Part shown: one piece after another, positions 1-10,000 of the stretch
How the letters are laid out: each line of letters opens with the position of its first letter
Position numbering within the stretch: the stretch's first letter is position 1
Source of the DNA: Streptomyces sp. NBC_00353
GTDB taxonomy: Bacteria > Actinomycetota > Actinomycetes > Streptomycetales > Streptomycetaceae
Reading direction: 5' to 3'
NCBI RefSeq assembly: GCF_036108815.1
Contig: NZ_CP107985.1
Location: 2,976,001 to 3,040,000 of the forward strand
Length of the DNA: 64,000 nucleotides
Translations under genes and position numbers: made by a program
The notes under the pieces: model-generated
Told to the model about the DNA's origin: nothing
The model's database searches: none
What the model saw: the letters and a program-made list of their open reading frames with translations, nothing else

Positions 1-111
1 CTCCAGCGGAAACTGGACGAGGCACTGGCCGGACACGGTCCGACGCTGTTCGACCAACTGGTGGAGATCATCGAGGAGCGGACCGCGCCCGGCACACTGC
101 GACTGCGCTGA
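1..111 (+). CDS. C-terminal end of an unidentified protein (partial)
   Basis: Frame 1 is open from the window edge to a TGA at 109-111 and gives a 36-residue tail with strong third-position G/C bias. The tail is amphipathic and reads ...FDQLVEIIEERTAPGTLRLR. No domain can be recognised from so short a piece. It lies 163 bp upstream of the alpha-mannosidase on the same strand, so it could be an upstream partner in sugar metabolism, but that is only a guess from position. Confidence 0.6.
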   Translation, partial: LQRKLDEALAGHGPTLFDQLVEIIEERTAPGTLRLR

Positions 112-274
112 CCGTCGCCGCGCCGGCGGCCTTGCACCCGCGCACCGACTTCGTATACCTCCGGTGCCCACCCGGGTACGTCGTCCGTCACGGCCCCGCA
201 CCAGGGGTGCCCCGCGCGTCGCCGGGGAAGTGGTGCCATGAGCACCCCGCAGCTGCCGACCCCGAGGAGCCGTG

Positions 275-3200
275 ATGCACGACGACCGCACGCTGGTGGA
301 GGGACGCCTGGAGCGGGCCCTCCACCAATTCATCCGCCCCGCCCAGTACGCGGACCGGTCCCCGCTCGGCCTCTCGGTGTGGCATGCCCCGGGCGAGCCG
401 GTGTCGGTGACGGAGGCCATGAAGGGAACGTACGAGCCCTTCGCGACCGGAACCGAGTGGGGCAGCCCCTGGTCGACCAGCTGGTTCCGGCTGGAGGGCA
501 CGGTGCCCGAGGCGTGGGCGGGGCGCCATGTCGAGGTGGTGGTGGATCCTGGTTTCTCCGGTCAAGGGCCCGGCTTCCAGGCCGAGGGGATGCTGTACGA
601 CGACGCGGGCGTACCGCTCAAGGGCATCCATCCGCACAATCGCCATCTGACCGTCTCGGCCTCGGTGTCGGGCGGTGAGCCAATCTCCTTGCTGCTGGAG
701 GCGGCTGCCAACCCGGCCGTCCTGGAACACGGCTTCGAGCCGACTCCGCTCGGTGACGTCCTGACGGCGGGCGACCGGCCGCTCTACAGGTTCGCCTCCG
801 CGGACCTTGCCGTGCTGGACGAGGAGGTCTGGCATCTCGTCCTGGACATCGAGGTGCTGTCCGAGCTGATGCACGAACTGCCGGCCGACCGGTCGCGGCG
901 CCACGAGATCCTGCGGGCGCTGGAGCGGATGCTCGATGCCCTGGACCTGCACGATGTGGCGGGCACGGCGGCCGCGGGCCGCGCCGAGCTGGCCGGGGCC
1001 CTGGCCCGCCCGGCGTCGGCGAGTGCGCACCGGATCTCGGCGGCCGGCCATGCGCACATCGACTCCGCGTGGCTGTGGCCGCTGCGCGAGACAGTGCGGA
1101 AGGCCTCGCGTACGTTCGCCAACGTCACCGCGCTCGCCCAGGACTATCCGGAGCTGGTCTTCGCGTGTTCGCAGGCCCAGCAGTACGCCTGGGTGCGTGA
1201 TCACCAGCCGCACATCTGGGAGCGGATCAAGCGGGCGGTGGCGGACGGGCAGTGGGCGCCGGTCGGCTCGATGTGGGTGGAGTCCGATGCCAATATGCCG
1301 GGCGGCGAGGCGCTGGCGCGGCAGATCGTGCACGGGAAACGGTTCTTCGAGCAGGAGTTGGGGGTGGAGACGCAGGAGATCTGGCTGCCGGACTCCTTCG
1401 GCTACACGGCGGCCTTCCCGCAGCTGGCCCGGCTGGCGGGGGTGAAGTGGTTCCTGACTCAGAAGCTGTCCTGGAACCAGACCAACAAGATGCCGCATCA
1501 CACCTTCTGGTGGGAGGGCATCGACGGGACCCGTGTCTTCACCCACTTCCCGCCCGTCGACACGTACAACGCGAACTTTCACGCAAGTCAACTCGCTCAT
1601 GCGGAGAAGAACTTCGCGGACAAGGGGCGGGCGACCCGGTCGCTGGTGCCGTTCGGCTGGGGTGACGGCGGGGGCGGTCCGACCCGGGAGATGCTGGAGA
1701 AGGCGCGCAGGCTGCGGGATCTGGAGGGTTCGCCGCGGGTCGAGATCGAGAAGCCGTCGGCGTTCTTCGCGGCGGCCGAGGAGGAGTACGCGGAGCAGGC
1801 ACCGGTCTGGTCCGGCGAGCTGTACCTGGAGCTGCACCGGGCGACATACACCACTCAGGCCAAGACCAAGCAGGGCAACCGACGCAGTGAACACCTGTTG
1901 CGTGAGGCCGAGTTGTGGGCGACGGCGGCGGCCCTGCGGGCACCCGGATACGCGTATCCGTACGAGACGCTGGACCGGGTGTGGAAGACGGTCCTGCTGC
2001 ATCAGTTCCATGACATCCTGCCGGGCTCCTCGATCGCGTGGGTGCACCGCGAGGCCCGCGACACGTACGAACAGGTGCGGGCGGAGCTGGCGGACCTGGT
2101 GGCGGACGCGGTGACGGAACTGGGCGCGGCAGATGGACTCGTTGCGCTCAACTCCTCGCCTTACGAGCGAAGTCAGGTGATCGAACTGGACGCGGAAGCA
2201 AGCGCGGTACTGCCGTCCGGTGCACAGGTGCAGCAGCTGGACGAGTGGCGTACGGCGGTGTTCGCCCGGTCGCCGGGGCTGGGCGCGGGGCTGCTCGACG
2301 GATCGGCGGTGCCGGAGCGGGAGGCGGTGGCGAGCCGCACGGCGGACGACGGGTTCGTCCTCGACAACGGGCTGCTGCGGGTCTCCGTCGACCGCGACGG
2401 GCTGATCGCGGCCGTCCGCGATCTCGACGCGCACCGTGAGGTCATCGCCCCCGGCCACCGGGCCAACCTCCTTCAGCTTCACCCGGATCATCCCAACCAC
2501 TGGGACGCCTGGGACATCGACCGGCACTACCGCCGCACCCGCACCGATCTGACCGATGCCGACTCGGTCGAGCTGATCGAGGCAGGGCCGCTGCGGACGG
2601 CGGTGCGCGTGGTGCGGACGTTCGGGAAGTCCAGGATCGTGCAGGAGATCCGGCTGGCCGCGGGCAGCCGGCAGATCGACATCGACACCGAGGTGGACTG
2701 GCAGGAGTCGGAGAAGGTCCTCAAGGCGGCCTTCCCGCTCGATGTGCATGCCGAACGGTCCACGTCCGAGATCCAGTTCGGCCACGTCCACCGGGCCACG
2801 CACGACAACACCGGCTGGGACGCGGCCCGTTTCGAGATCTGTGCGCACCGCTGGCTGCGGGTCGCCGAGCCGGGGTACGGAATCGCGGTACTCAACGACT
2901 CGACGTACGGACACGATGTGACCCGGACCCCGCACGAGTCGGGTCTCGCCACGACCGTACGGCTGACGCTGCTGCGCGCCCCGCACAGCCCGGACCCGGA
3001 GACCGACCTCGGCACGCACCGGTTCCGGTACGCGCTGGCGCCCGGGGCGGAGGTCACGGACGCGGTCCGCGCGGGGCTCGCGCTCAATCTGCCGCTGCGG
3101 GCGGCGGTGGCCCCGGTGGTGCCGTCACTGGTCACCACCGGGCATCCGGCGGTGACCGTGGAGTCGGTGAAGCTGGCCGAGGACCGCAGCGGCGATGTGA

Positions 3201-3388
3201 TCGTGCGGCTGTACGAGTCGGCGGGCGGCCGGGCCGCGGCGACGCTCCGGGTCGGCTTCCCTGTCGTACGGGCACAGATCACCGACCTGCTGGAGCGGCC
3301 CCTGCACGAGGCGACGGCCGATGAGCACGGTCTCGTACTGGCGCTGCGGCCGTTCCAGATCCTGACGGTACGGCTGACTCCGGCCTGA
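275..3388 (+). CDS. Alpha-mannosidase, glycoside hydrolase family 38
   Basis: A 1037-residue retaining alpha-mannosidase of the GH38 type, expected to release mannose from mannosides and to act in the cytoplasm because no signal peptide is visible. The zinc-site motif GHAHIDSAWLWP lies near residue 259, and WLPDSFGYTAAFPQL near residue 373 carries the presumed catalytic Asp. The middle helical domain (HQFHDILPGSSI) and the C-terminal beta-sandwich of the family follow, and the length is typical. GAGGAG at 264-269 fits the ATG at 275 better than the GTG at 272, which would leave only 2 nt of spacing. A long inverted repeat follows the stop and separates the gene from the convergent PoxB-like gene. 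Confidence 0.93.
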   Translation: MHDDRTLVEGRLERALHQFIRPAQYADRSPLGLSVWHAPGEPVSVTEAMKGTYEPFATGTEWGSPWSTSWFRLEGTVPEAWAGRHVEVVVDPGFSGQGPGFQAEGMLYDDAGVPLKGIHPHNRHLTVSASVSGGEPISLLLEAAANPAVLEHGFEPTPLGDVLTAGDRPLYRFASADLAVLDEEVWHLVLDIEVLSELMHELPADRSRRHEILRALERMLDALDLHDVAGTAAAGRAELAGALARPASASAHRISAAGHAHIDSAWLWPLRETVRKASRTFANVTALAQDYPELVFACSQAQQYAWVRDHQPHIWERIKRAVADGQWAPVGSMWVESDANMPGGEALARQIVHGKRFFEQELGVETQEIWLPDSFGYTAAFPQLARLAGVKWFLTQKLSWNQTNKMPHHTFWWEGIDGTRVFTHFPPVDTYNANFHASQLAHAEKNFADKGRATRSLVPFGWGDGGGGPTREMLEKARRLRDLEGSPRVEIEKPSAFFAAAEEEYAEQAPVWSGELYLELHRATYTTQAKTKQGNRRSEHLLREAELWATAAALRAPGYAYPYETLDRVWKTVLLHQFHDILPGSSIAWVHREARDTYEQVRAELADLVADAVTELGAADGLVALNSSPYERSQVIELDAEASAVLPSGAQVQQLDEWRTAVFARSPGLGAGLLDGSAVPEREAVASRTADDGFVLDNGLLRVSVDRDGLIAAVRDLDAHREVIAPGHRANLLQLHPDHPNHWDAWDIDRHYRRTRTDLTDADSVELIEAGPLRTAVRVVRTFGKSRIVQEIRLAAGSRQIDIDTEVDWQESEKVLKAAFPLDVHAERSTSEIQFGHVHRATHDNTGWDAARFEICAHRWLRVAEPGYGIAVLNDSTYGHDVTRTPHESGLATTVRLTLLRAPHSPDPETDLGTHRFRYALAPGAEVTDAVRAGLALNLPLRAAVAPVVPSLVTTGHPAVTVESVKLAEDRSGDVIVRLYESAGGRAAATLRVGFPVVRAQITDLLERPLHEATADEHGLVLALRPFQILTVRLTPA

Positions 3389-3414
3389 GCGACCGCCCCG
3401 CCCCGGACCGGCTC

Positions 3415-3460
3415 AGAGCCTGTCGGGTGACCTTCGATCGGAGGTCACGCGGCAGGCTCT
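3415..3460. terminator. Bidirectional terminator hairpin between convergent genes
   Basis: Arms of 19 nt at 3415-3433 and 3442-3460 are complementary with two mismatches, around an 8-nt loop. The hairpin sits between the mannosidase stop and the last codon of the convergent PoxB-like gene, whose stop starts at its edge. No long T-tract is seen on either side, as is common in high-GC actinobacteria. Confidence 0.75.
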
Positions 3461-5202
3461 CAGGGGCGGGGCACGTTCCGCAGGTTGGAGCGGGCCATCT
3501 GAAGCATCCGGCCCACGCCTCCGTCCAGCACGATCTTGCTGGCGGAGAGCGCGAACCCGGTCACCATCTCCGCGCTGATCCTCGGCGGGATGGAGAGCGC
3601 GTTGGGATCGGTGACGACGTCGATCAGGGCCGGGCCCTTCTGCTTGAAGGCGTCCTTGAGGGCGCCTTCGAGCTGTTTGGGCTTCTCGACCCGTACGCCG
3701 TACGCCCCTGCGGCCCGCGCGATCGCGGCGAAGTCCGGGTTCTTGTTGGTCGTACCGAACGACGGCAGACCGGCGACCAGCATCTCCAGCTCCACCATGG
3801 AGAGCGCCGAGTTGTTGAACAGGACCACCTTCACCGGAAGGTCGTACTGGACGAGGGTCAGGAAGTCGCCCATCAGCATGGTGAATCCGCCGTCGCCGGA
3901 CATCGACACGACCTGCCGGTTCCGGTCGACGAACTGGGCGCCGATGGCCTGCGGCAGCGCGTTTGCCATCGAACCGTGGCTGAACGAACCGATCACCCGG
4001 CGCTTGCCGTTCGGCGACAGATAGCGAGCTGCCCAGACATTGCACATCCCGGTGTCGACGGTGAACACGGCATCTTCGTCGGCGAGTTCGTCGAGCACCG
4101 AGGCGACGTACTCCGGATGGATCGGGATGTGTTTCTCGACCTTGCGGGTGTATGCCTTGACCACGCCCTCCAGCGCTTCGGCGTGCTTCTTCAGCATCCG
4201 GTCGAGGAACTTCCGGTCGGTCTTGGCCTTCACCCGCGGCGTCAGACAGCGCAGCGTCTCGCGGACATCGCCCCACACCGCCAGATCCAGCTTGGAGCGG
4301 CGGCCCAGGTTCTCGGGGCGCACATCGACCTGGACGATCTTCACATCGGTGGGCAGGAAGGCGTTGTACGGGAAGTCGGTGCCGAGCAGGACCAGCAGAT
4401 CGCACTCATGGGTCGCCTCGTACGCGGCGCCGTAGCCGAGCAGTCCGCTCATGCCGACGTCGTACGGGTTGTCGTACTGGATCCACTCCTTGCCCCGCAA
4501 CGCGTGCCCGACCGGGGCCTTCACCCGCTCGGCGAACTCCATGACCTCGGCGTGGGCGCCCGCGGTGCCGCTGCCGCAGAACAGGGTCACCCGCTTCGCC
4601 TCGTCGACCATCCGGCAGAGCTTCTCGATCTCGTCGTCGCCGGGCCGTACCGTCGGCCGCGAGGTGACCAGGGCGTGCTCGATCGACTTCTCCGGCGCCG
4701 GCTGGGAGGCGATGTCACCCGGCATCGAGACGACGCTGACCCCTCCGCGACCGATCGCGTGCTGGATCGCCGTCTGGAGCAGCCGCGGCATCTGCTGCGG
4801 GTTGGAGATCATCTCGTTGTAGTGGCTGCACTCCTGGAAGAGCAGATCCGGATGGGTCTCCTGGAAGTAGCCGAGACCGATCTCGCTCGACGGGATGTGC
4901 GAGGCAAGGGCGAGGACGGGGGCCATGGAGCGGTGGGCGTCGTAGAGGCCGTTGATGAGGTGCAGATTGCCGGGGCCGCAGGAGCCCGCGCAGGCCGCCA
5001 GGGTGCCGGTGATCTGGGCCTCGGCACCGGCGGCGAACGCGGCGGTCTCCTCGTGCCTGACCTGGATCCACTCGATGGCGGAGTTGCGGCGGATGGCGTC
5101 GACGACCGGGTTGAGGCTGTCGCCGACGACGCCGTAGAGCCTCTTGACTCCCGCCCGGACGAGAATGTCGACGAACTGCTCCGACACGTTCTGCTTGGCC
5201 AT
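3460..5202 (-). CDS. poxB: Thiamine-pyrophosphate enzyme, pyruvate dehydrogenase (quinone)/PoxB type
   Basis: A 580-residue ThDP-dependent enzyme with the three-domain order of the acetohydroxyacid-synthase/pyruvate-oxidase superfamily. The N-terminal pyrimidine-binding domain holds the catalytic Glu in VRHEETAAFAAGAEA. A central domain follows. The C-terminal PP domain has the GDG...N cofactor motif (MSGDGGFTMLMGDF followed by FNNSALS). PoxB oxidises pyruvate to acetate and CO2 at the membrane with a quinone acceptor. The opening GVVGDSLNPVVDAIRR is typical of PoxB-like enzymes rather than of acetolactate synthase. The ATG has a GGAGAGG-type ribosome site. It lies 62 bp downstream of the PP2C-like gene on the same strand, so the two may share a transcript. 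The exact substrate is inferred from family resemblance. Confidence 0.85.
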   Translation of the reverse strand: MAKQNVSEQFVDILVRAGVKRLYGVVGDSLNPVVDAIRRNSAIEWIQVRHEETAAFAAGAEAQITGTLAACAGSCGPGNLHLINGLYDAHRSMAPVLALASHIPSSEIGLGYFQETHPDLLFQECSHYNEMISNPQQMPRLLQTAIQHAIGRGGVSVVSMPGDIASQPAPEKSIEHALVTSRPTVRPGDDEIEKLCRMVDEAKRVTLFCGSGTAGAHAEVMEFAERVKAPVGHALRGKEWIQYDNPYDVGMSGLLGYGAAYEATHECDLLVLLGTDFPYNAFLPTDVKIVQVDVRPENLGRRSKLDLAVWGDVRETLRCLTPRVKAKTDRKFLDRMLKKHAEALEGVVKAYTRKVEKHIPIHPEYVASVLDELADEDAVFTVDTGMCNVWAARYLSPNGKRRVIGSFSHGSMANALPQAIGAQFVDRNRQVVSMSGDGGFTMLMGDFLTLVQYDLPVKVVLFNNSALSMVELEMLVAGLPSFGTTNKNPDFAAIARAAGAYGVRVEKPKQLEGALKDAFKQKGPALIDVVTDPNALSIPPRISAEMVTGFALSASKIVLDGGVGRMLQMARSNLRNVPRP

Positions 5203-5264
5203 GGGTGCGTATCCTCTCCGCGCCGGCAGCGCGCTAGGAGTCCATCAACCCATGGCCCGCACGG

Positions 5265-6911
5265 TTACGCCTCCCAGACGCCGACACTCGTGCGGTCGTC
5301 GGCGTACCCCTTCACCCGGAGCTGGGTGTCCGCGAGGAAGGCCGCCAGGCCGGGCGGTTCCTGGGGCGTCCAGCGTTCGGCGAGCTCGTCGGCGAGGGCG
5401 GGCTCGCCGCGCAACGGCTCGGCCAGCCCGGTGCTGCAGAGCAGCAGTGTGTCCCCCGGTCGGGCCACCGAGGCCCGGAACCGGAAGGGCTCCGCAGGCG
5501 GCGGGGGCGGGCTCTCGATGTACGGGGACGGCGGTGTCGTGATCCCCAGGTCCATGGTCAGCCGGTCGCCGTGGAGCCCGCTCTCGGGCGACGCGGATCC
5601 GAAACCGACGACGGGCTCCCCGGTGACTGCCCCGGGCGCCGGAACGTCCGGTTCGAGGTCCCGCCACACGCCGTCGCGCAGCCGGAAGAGCCCGCCGCCG
5701 CCCACTCCGAAGAAGACCCGGGTGCGGCAGTCGGGGTCGGCCGACAGCAGCAGGCAGCGCAGGCCCGCGGTGTACTCGTGCGGTTCGAGCCCCAACTCGG
5801 CGGCGCGGGCGCGGAGCCTGCCGTAGCTGCGGTCGGTGAGGCGGTGCAGACCGGACTTGAGGTCGCCCCGGCGGCCTGCCCTTATGTCCTCGGCAAGCCG
5901 GGCGTGGCTGCGGCCGACGGCTCCGCCGATCCAGCGGCAGGCGTCGGCGGCCGCGAGATGGGCGCCCTCGGCGGCGCGGGCTCCGCTGGCGACGGCCACG
6001 AGTACGAGGGCGTTCTCGGCGGCGCCGAAGCGCACGGTGAGCAGGGCGTCGCGCCGGGGCTCGCCGCGGAACCGCGCGGAATCCCCACGCACCGAGGCGG
6101 CCCGCAGGGTGTACGTGCCGTACCTGGCCCCGTCGAGCACGGTGTCGGCGACGAGCGCGTCGAGTTCCTGGGGTGTGGTGGCGGGCAGGGCGGTGGGCTC
6201 GGCGTCGTAGGTGGGCGGCCGGTCCCCTACATACATGAGTCCGGGGCGGGATGCGGGTCCGGGAGCCACCGGGTCCGGGCCGGCCGGGGTGGCTCCGGAG
6301 CCGGAACCGGTCGCCCCTGCAGGTGCGGACTCCTCCGGGGCCTCGGCCCGTTCTGCGACCGGCCGCCTCGGCAGCGGCGGCACATGCTCGGGCGGAGGCG
6401 GGACCGGGACGGGTGGTGGGGCGGGGACCGGAGGCGGGACCGGGACCGGAGGCGGGGCCTGGACAGGTGGTGGGGCCGGGACGGGTGGTGATCCATCGAC
6501 GATCCCCGGCCGCTCGGCGCCGGGCGGCGGGGCCGGGGCCGGGGGCGGCGCATCGACGAGCGGCGGCGCAGGAGCCGGCGGTGCGGCGAAGGTTCGTGGC
6601 TGTGCGGCGCCACGCGGTGGCTCCCACGGGGCGCGCTCGGCCTCCGTTGGCGGCTCCCACGGCGCACGCTCCTGTACAGGTGGCTCCGGCGGCGTCCGAG
6701 GATCCGGCACGGCCGCGTCCGCCCCTCCGTACCCGTCATCACGACCGGGCCCGCCCCGCCCCGCCGGACCCACCGCGTCCGAGGCCGAGTCGAAGCGGTC
6801 GTCGAGACTGTCGGCCGCGTGGGTCGACCCGGTGTCCGCGGCGGTTTCGTCGTACAGCTTGCGCCACCAGTCGTCCTCGTGGGCGGCGGGCCTCTCCCCC
6901 TGCTGACTCAT
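5265..6911 (-). CDS. Proline-rich protein with a C-terminal PP2C-like phosphatase domain
   Basis: A 548-residue protein. The start is placed at MSQQGERPAAHEDDWW because AATAAGGG lies 5 nt upstream of that ATG; the 27 codons before it look non-coding. Residues from about 60 to 210 are low-complexity Pro/Ala repeats (PPPVPAPPPVP-like). The C-terminal 300 residues resemble PP2C-family Ser/Thr phosphatases (GAHLAAADACRWIGGAVGRSHARL, VFFGVGGGGLFRL, GDTLLLCSTGLAEPLRG). The usual metal-binding Asp-Gly motif near the domain start is not obvious, so it may be a degenerate phosphatase. No signal peptide is seen. The target is unknown. Confidence 0.75.
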   Translation of the reverse strand: MSQQGERPAAHEDDWWRKLYDETAADTGSTHAADSLDDRFDSASDAVGPAGRGGPGRDDGYGGADAAVPDPRTPPEPPVQERAPWEPPTEAERAPWEPPRGAAQPRTFAAPPAPAPPLVDAPPPAPAPPPGAERPGIVDGSPPVPAPPPVQAPPPVPVPPPVPAPPPVPVPPPPEHVPPLPRRPVAERAEAPEESAPAGATGSGSGATPAGPDPVAPGPASRPGLMYVGDRPPTYDAEPTALPATTPQELDALVADTVLDGARYGTYTLRAASVRGDSARFRGEPRRDALLTVRFGAAENALVLVAVASGARAAEGAHLAAADACRWIGGAVGRSHARLAEDIRAGRRGDLKSGLHRLTDRSYGRLRARAAELGLEPHEYTAGLRCLLLSADPDCRTRVFFGVGGGGLFRLRDGVWRDLEPDVPAPGAVTGEPVVGFGSASPESGLHGDRLTMDLGITTPPSPYIESPPPPPAEPFRFRASVARPGDTLLLCSTGLAEPLRGEPALADELAERWTPQEPPGLAAFLADTQLRVKGYADDRTSVGVWEA

Positions 6912-7032
6912 GCCCTTATTGTCCACCGCACGGGCCGTACGAAAACGGGTCATCGGGAAAAAAGAGGTCCGCCGGGCGACCCCACCCCCCACGGGAAGGA
7001 CGCCCGGCGGACCGGTTCCGGTGTGACCCCGG

Positions 7033-10000
7033 TCAGCGCACCGCGTATGCGTCGACGATGGTCTGGACGACGGAGTTGCCGTTGGCGTCCGTCAGTTCCG
7101 TCTTCAGCGTGACCGGCTTGCCGGCCGCGCCCGCGTGGTTCACGGTCGCGGTCCAACGCCCTTCCCGCTGTGCGGTGGTGGCCTGGGTCCAGGTCGTGCC
7201 ACCGTCGTACGAGTACGAGACCTTGGCCGCGGTCAGCTTGCCGGGTGTGTAGCCCGCGTGACCGGTGACGCTCAGGCCGATCTTCTGACCGTCCTGCGCC
7301 GCCAGGGTCTTCATCCCGTCCGTCGCCAGGTCGTAGCCCGGGAAGAGAAGCGGGATGCCCTGAGAGTACGCGTTCTCGTCCCGCTTCGAACGGAATTTCC
7401 AGGTGGTCTCGGTCTGGGTGGACCGCTTCCACACTGCCGCGGGCGAACCGACCTTCATGGTGACCATGGTCAGTTCGTACGGTGCGTCCTCGGCCGGCAC
7501 CTCGAACACGCCGGACGGGTATCCGGAGCTGCCGAAGTTCTTGTCGCCGCTGGTCAGCGTCATGTTGCCCAGGTCACCGAACGAGCCCTGGATACCACCG
7601 TGTTCGCTGTCCGCCCAGAAGCCCGGGGCGACGCCGATCAGGTTGTCCTGTCGCTCGGCGGCGAGCACCTCCTTGCCCTGGAGGTCGCGCGGAGTGGACG
7701 GGCCGACGATCCCCCGGTACCAGTTCTCCGTGCGCTGCGAGCCGGACTTGTAGGTGTGGGCCGGGTCGACCATGGACTCGCCCCAGGGGAAGCTGGAGGA
7801 GACGAAGCGCTCCCAGGCGTTGTCGCCCGCCGAGTAGTACTCGGTGCGCTTGCCCGGGACGGCGACGGTGTCGAACACGGCGGAGAAGCGCCCGCCGTAC
7901 GGCCGGTCGATGACCAGCGAGTCGACGTAGTCGGCTGCCACGCCCATCGCCTCGTACGTGGCGGTGGACTTGCCGAGCTTGCTGTCACGGACCTTGTACG
8001 TACGGTCCGAGGTGACCGGGCCGCTCTCGGGGAAGCCGAGGTTGTAGACGAACGGGCTGGCAGCGGTGGCCTTCCAGCCCAGCGTCACGGGACCGTCGGC
8101 GAGGGCGGCGGTCAGGCCGGCGGCCTCACTCGTCTCGATCGCCAGGGAGGGCAACGGCGCCGAACCGAAGCCGAGGGACGGCAGCCATGTGCCCGCGGAC
8201 GGCCGGTACACGATGATCGCCTTGGCGCCGGCGGCCTTGGCGTTCCGCGCCTGGACGGACATGAATCCGTCGTCGGCGACCTTCACCAGAGCGATCTTGC
8301 CCGCGACGCCGGCGGCCTTCAGCTGGTCCGGAGTTCCGGTGCCCGCGTCGACGAGCGCGGCTTCGCCCGTACCGTCGAGGTTGACGGCGCCGGTGCTCGC
8401 CGTCTGCGGGTGCAGCTCGGCACCGCCGACGACCGAGAGCTTGTCGATCTGCGGGGCGTACGCACGCCAGAAGCTGGCGAACTCGAAGTCGCCGTCAGTG
8501 GCCCTGCCCTCGACGTCGGCCAGGTAGTTCTTCACGATGCGGCTGCCGGTGACGGAACCCGAGTGCAGCCAGACGTCGTCCCAGCTGCGGCCGAAGCTGA
8601 GGGTCGTGGAGCGGTTCTCGGACCTGCGGTCCTCGGTCTTGACCTGGAGCCGGTGGGCCTTGCGGGCGTCCAGTACCAGGGTGGTGTCCTTGGTGACGTT
8701 CAGCTGCGGCCTGGCGAGGTAGCCGACGGACTCGACCATCCTGCCGGTGGCGTCCTTCGGGTCCGGCGACATGACGAAGCTGGAGACGAAGTACGCGCCG
8801 GGGCGCACCTGGTACACCTGGTCGGACGCCCCGTCGTTGAAGCGCCGCTCGCCGCTGGCGGTGTCGGTGCCGATGACGTCCAGCGAGGAGGAACCCGCGG
8901 CGGGCTTGCCGGTGCGGTCGATGAGCTTGACGCGCAGAGTGACCGTCTCGGCGCCGACGTACAGCGAGAACGGGGTGGAGACCTTGACGCCGTCGGCGCC
9001 GGTGGCCAGTACGCGCCCGGTGACATCGCCGTACTGGGCAGCCTTCAGCTGCGCGGTCGGGTCGATGTGCAGCGGCACCTTGACGGTCGCTCCGGCCGGC
9101 ACGGTGACACTGCTCGCGTCGAGCTTGGCGACGGAGGAGCGGACCGCCGAGCCGTCGTTGCCGGTGACGCCCTGGACCTTCAGCGACAGCTTCACCGGCT
9201 TGGTGCCGGAGTTGGTGTACGGGACGTCGACCGTGGTGCGGTCGCTCCTGTCCTGCGGCCAGTTGAACGTACCGCCCTGGACGGCGGGGGCGCCGACGAC
9301 GGTGGTGTCGATGGCGGCCTTGACATCGAGGCGGCCGCCGCCGGTCTCCCGTACGTCACCGGGGATGTCGCTCTTCGCGGACGACACGAGGGCCGCCTTG
9401 ATCTGCTGCGCGGTCCAGTCCGGGTGACGCTGCTTCACGATGGCTGCGGCGCCCGCGACATGCGGGGTGGCCATCGACGTACCCGACATCGACCGGTACG
9501 CGTACACCCCGCGGCCACCGGCCGCGGCGGCCGAGATGTTGACGCCGGGGGCGGAGATCTCGGGCTTGAGGGTGTGCGAGCCGATCACAGGTCCGCGGCT
9601 GGAGAACTGGGCCGTGGAGTCGTCGCGGTCGACGGCGCCGACGGTCAGCACGCTGGGGGCGCAGCCCGGCGAGGAGACGGTGTTCAGCGTCGGACCGGAG
9701 TTGCCGGCCGCGATGACGAACAGGGTGTCCTTGCTCTGGGCGAGCTCCTCGGCGGCGACACTCATCGGGTCGGTGCAGTCGGTCGGCGTCGGGCTCCCGA
9801 GACTCATCGAGACGACGTCAGCCTTCTGGTCGACGGCCCACTGCATACCGGCGATGATCCAGGACTCGGCGCCGGAACCGCTGTCGTTGAGGACCTTGCC
9901 CGCGAGCAGGTCGGCGCCCGGGGCGACGCCCTTCTTCTTGCCGTCGCTGGCCGCGCCGGAGCCGCCCACGGTGGAGATGGTGTGGGTGCCGTGGCCCTGC

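Noticed and set aside
188..3019. 943-codon open frame on the minus strand opposite the alpha-mannosidase
   Set aside because: A shadow of high-GC coding DNA: it lies fully antisense to a gene with clear GH38 motifs, is rich in Arg/Pro/Gly, and shows no domain.
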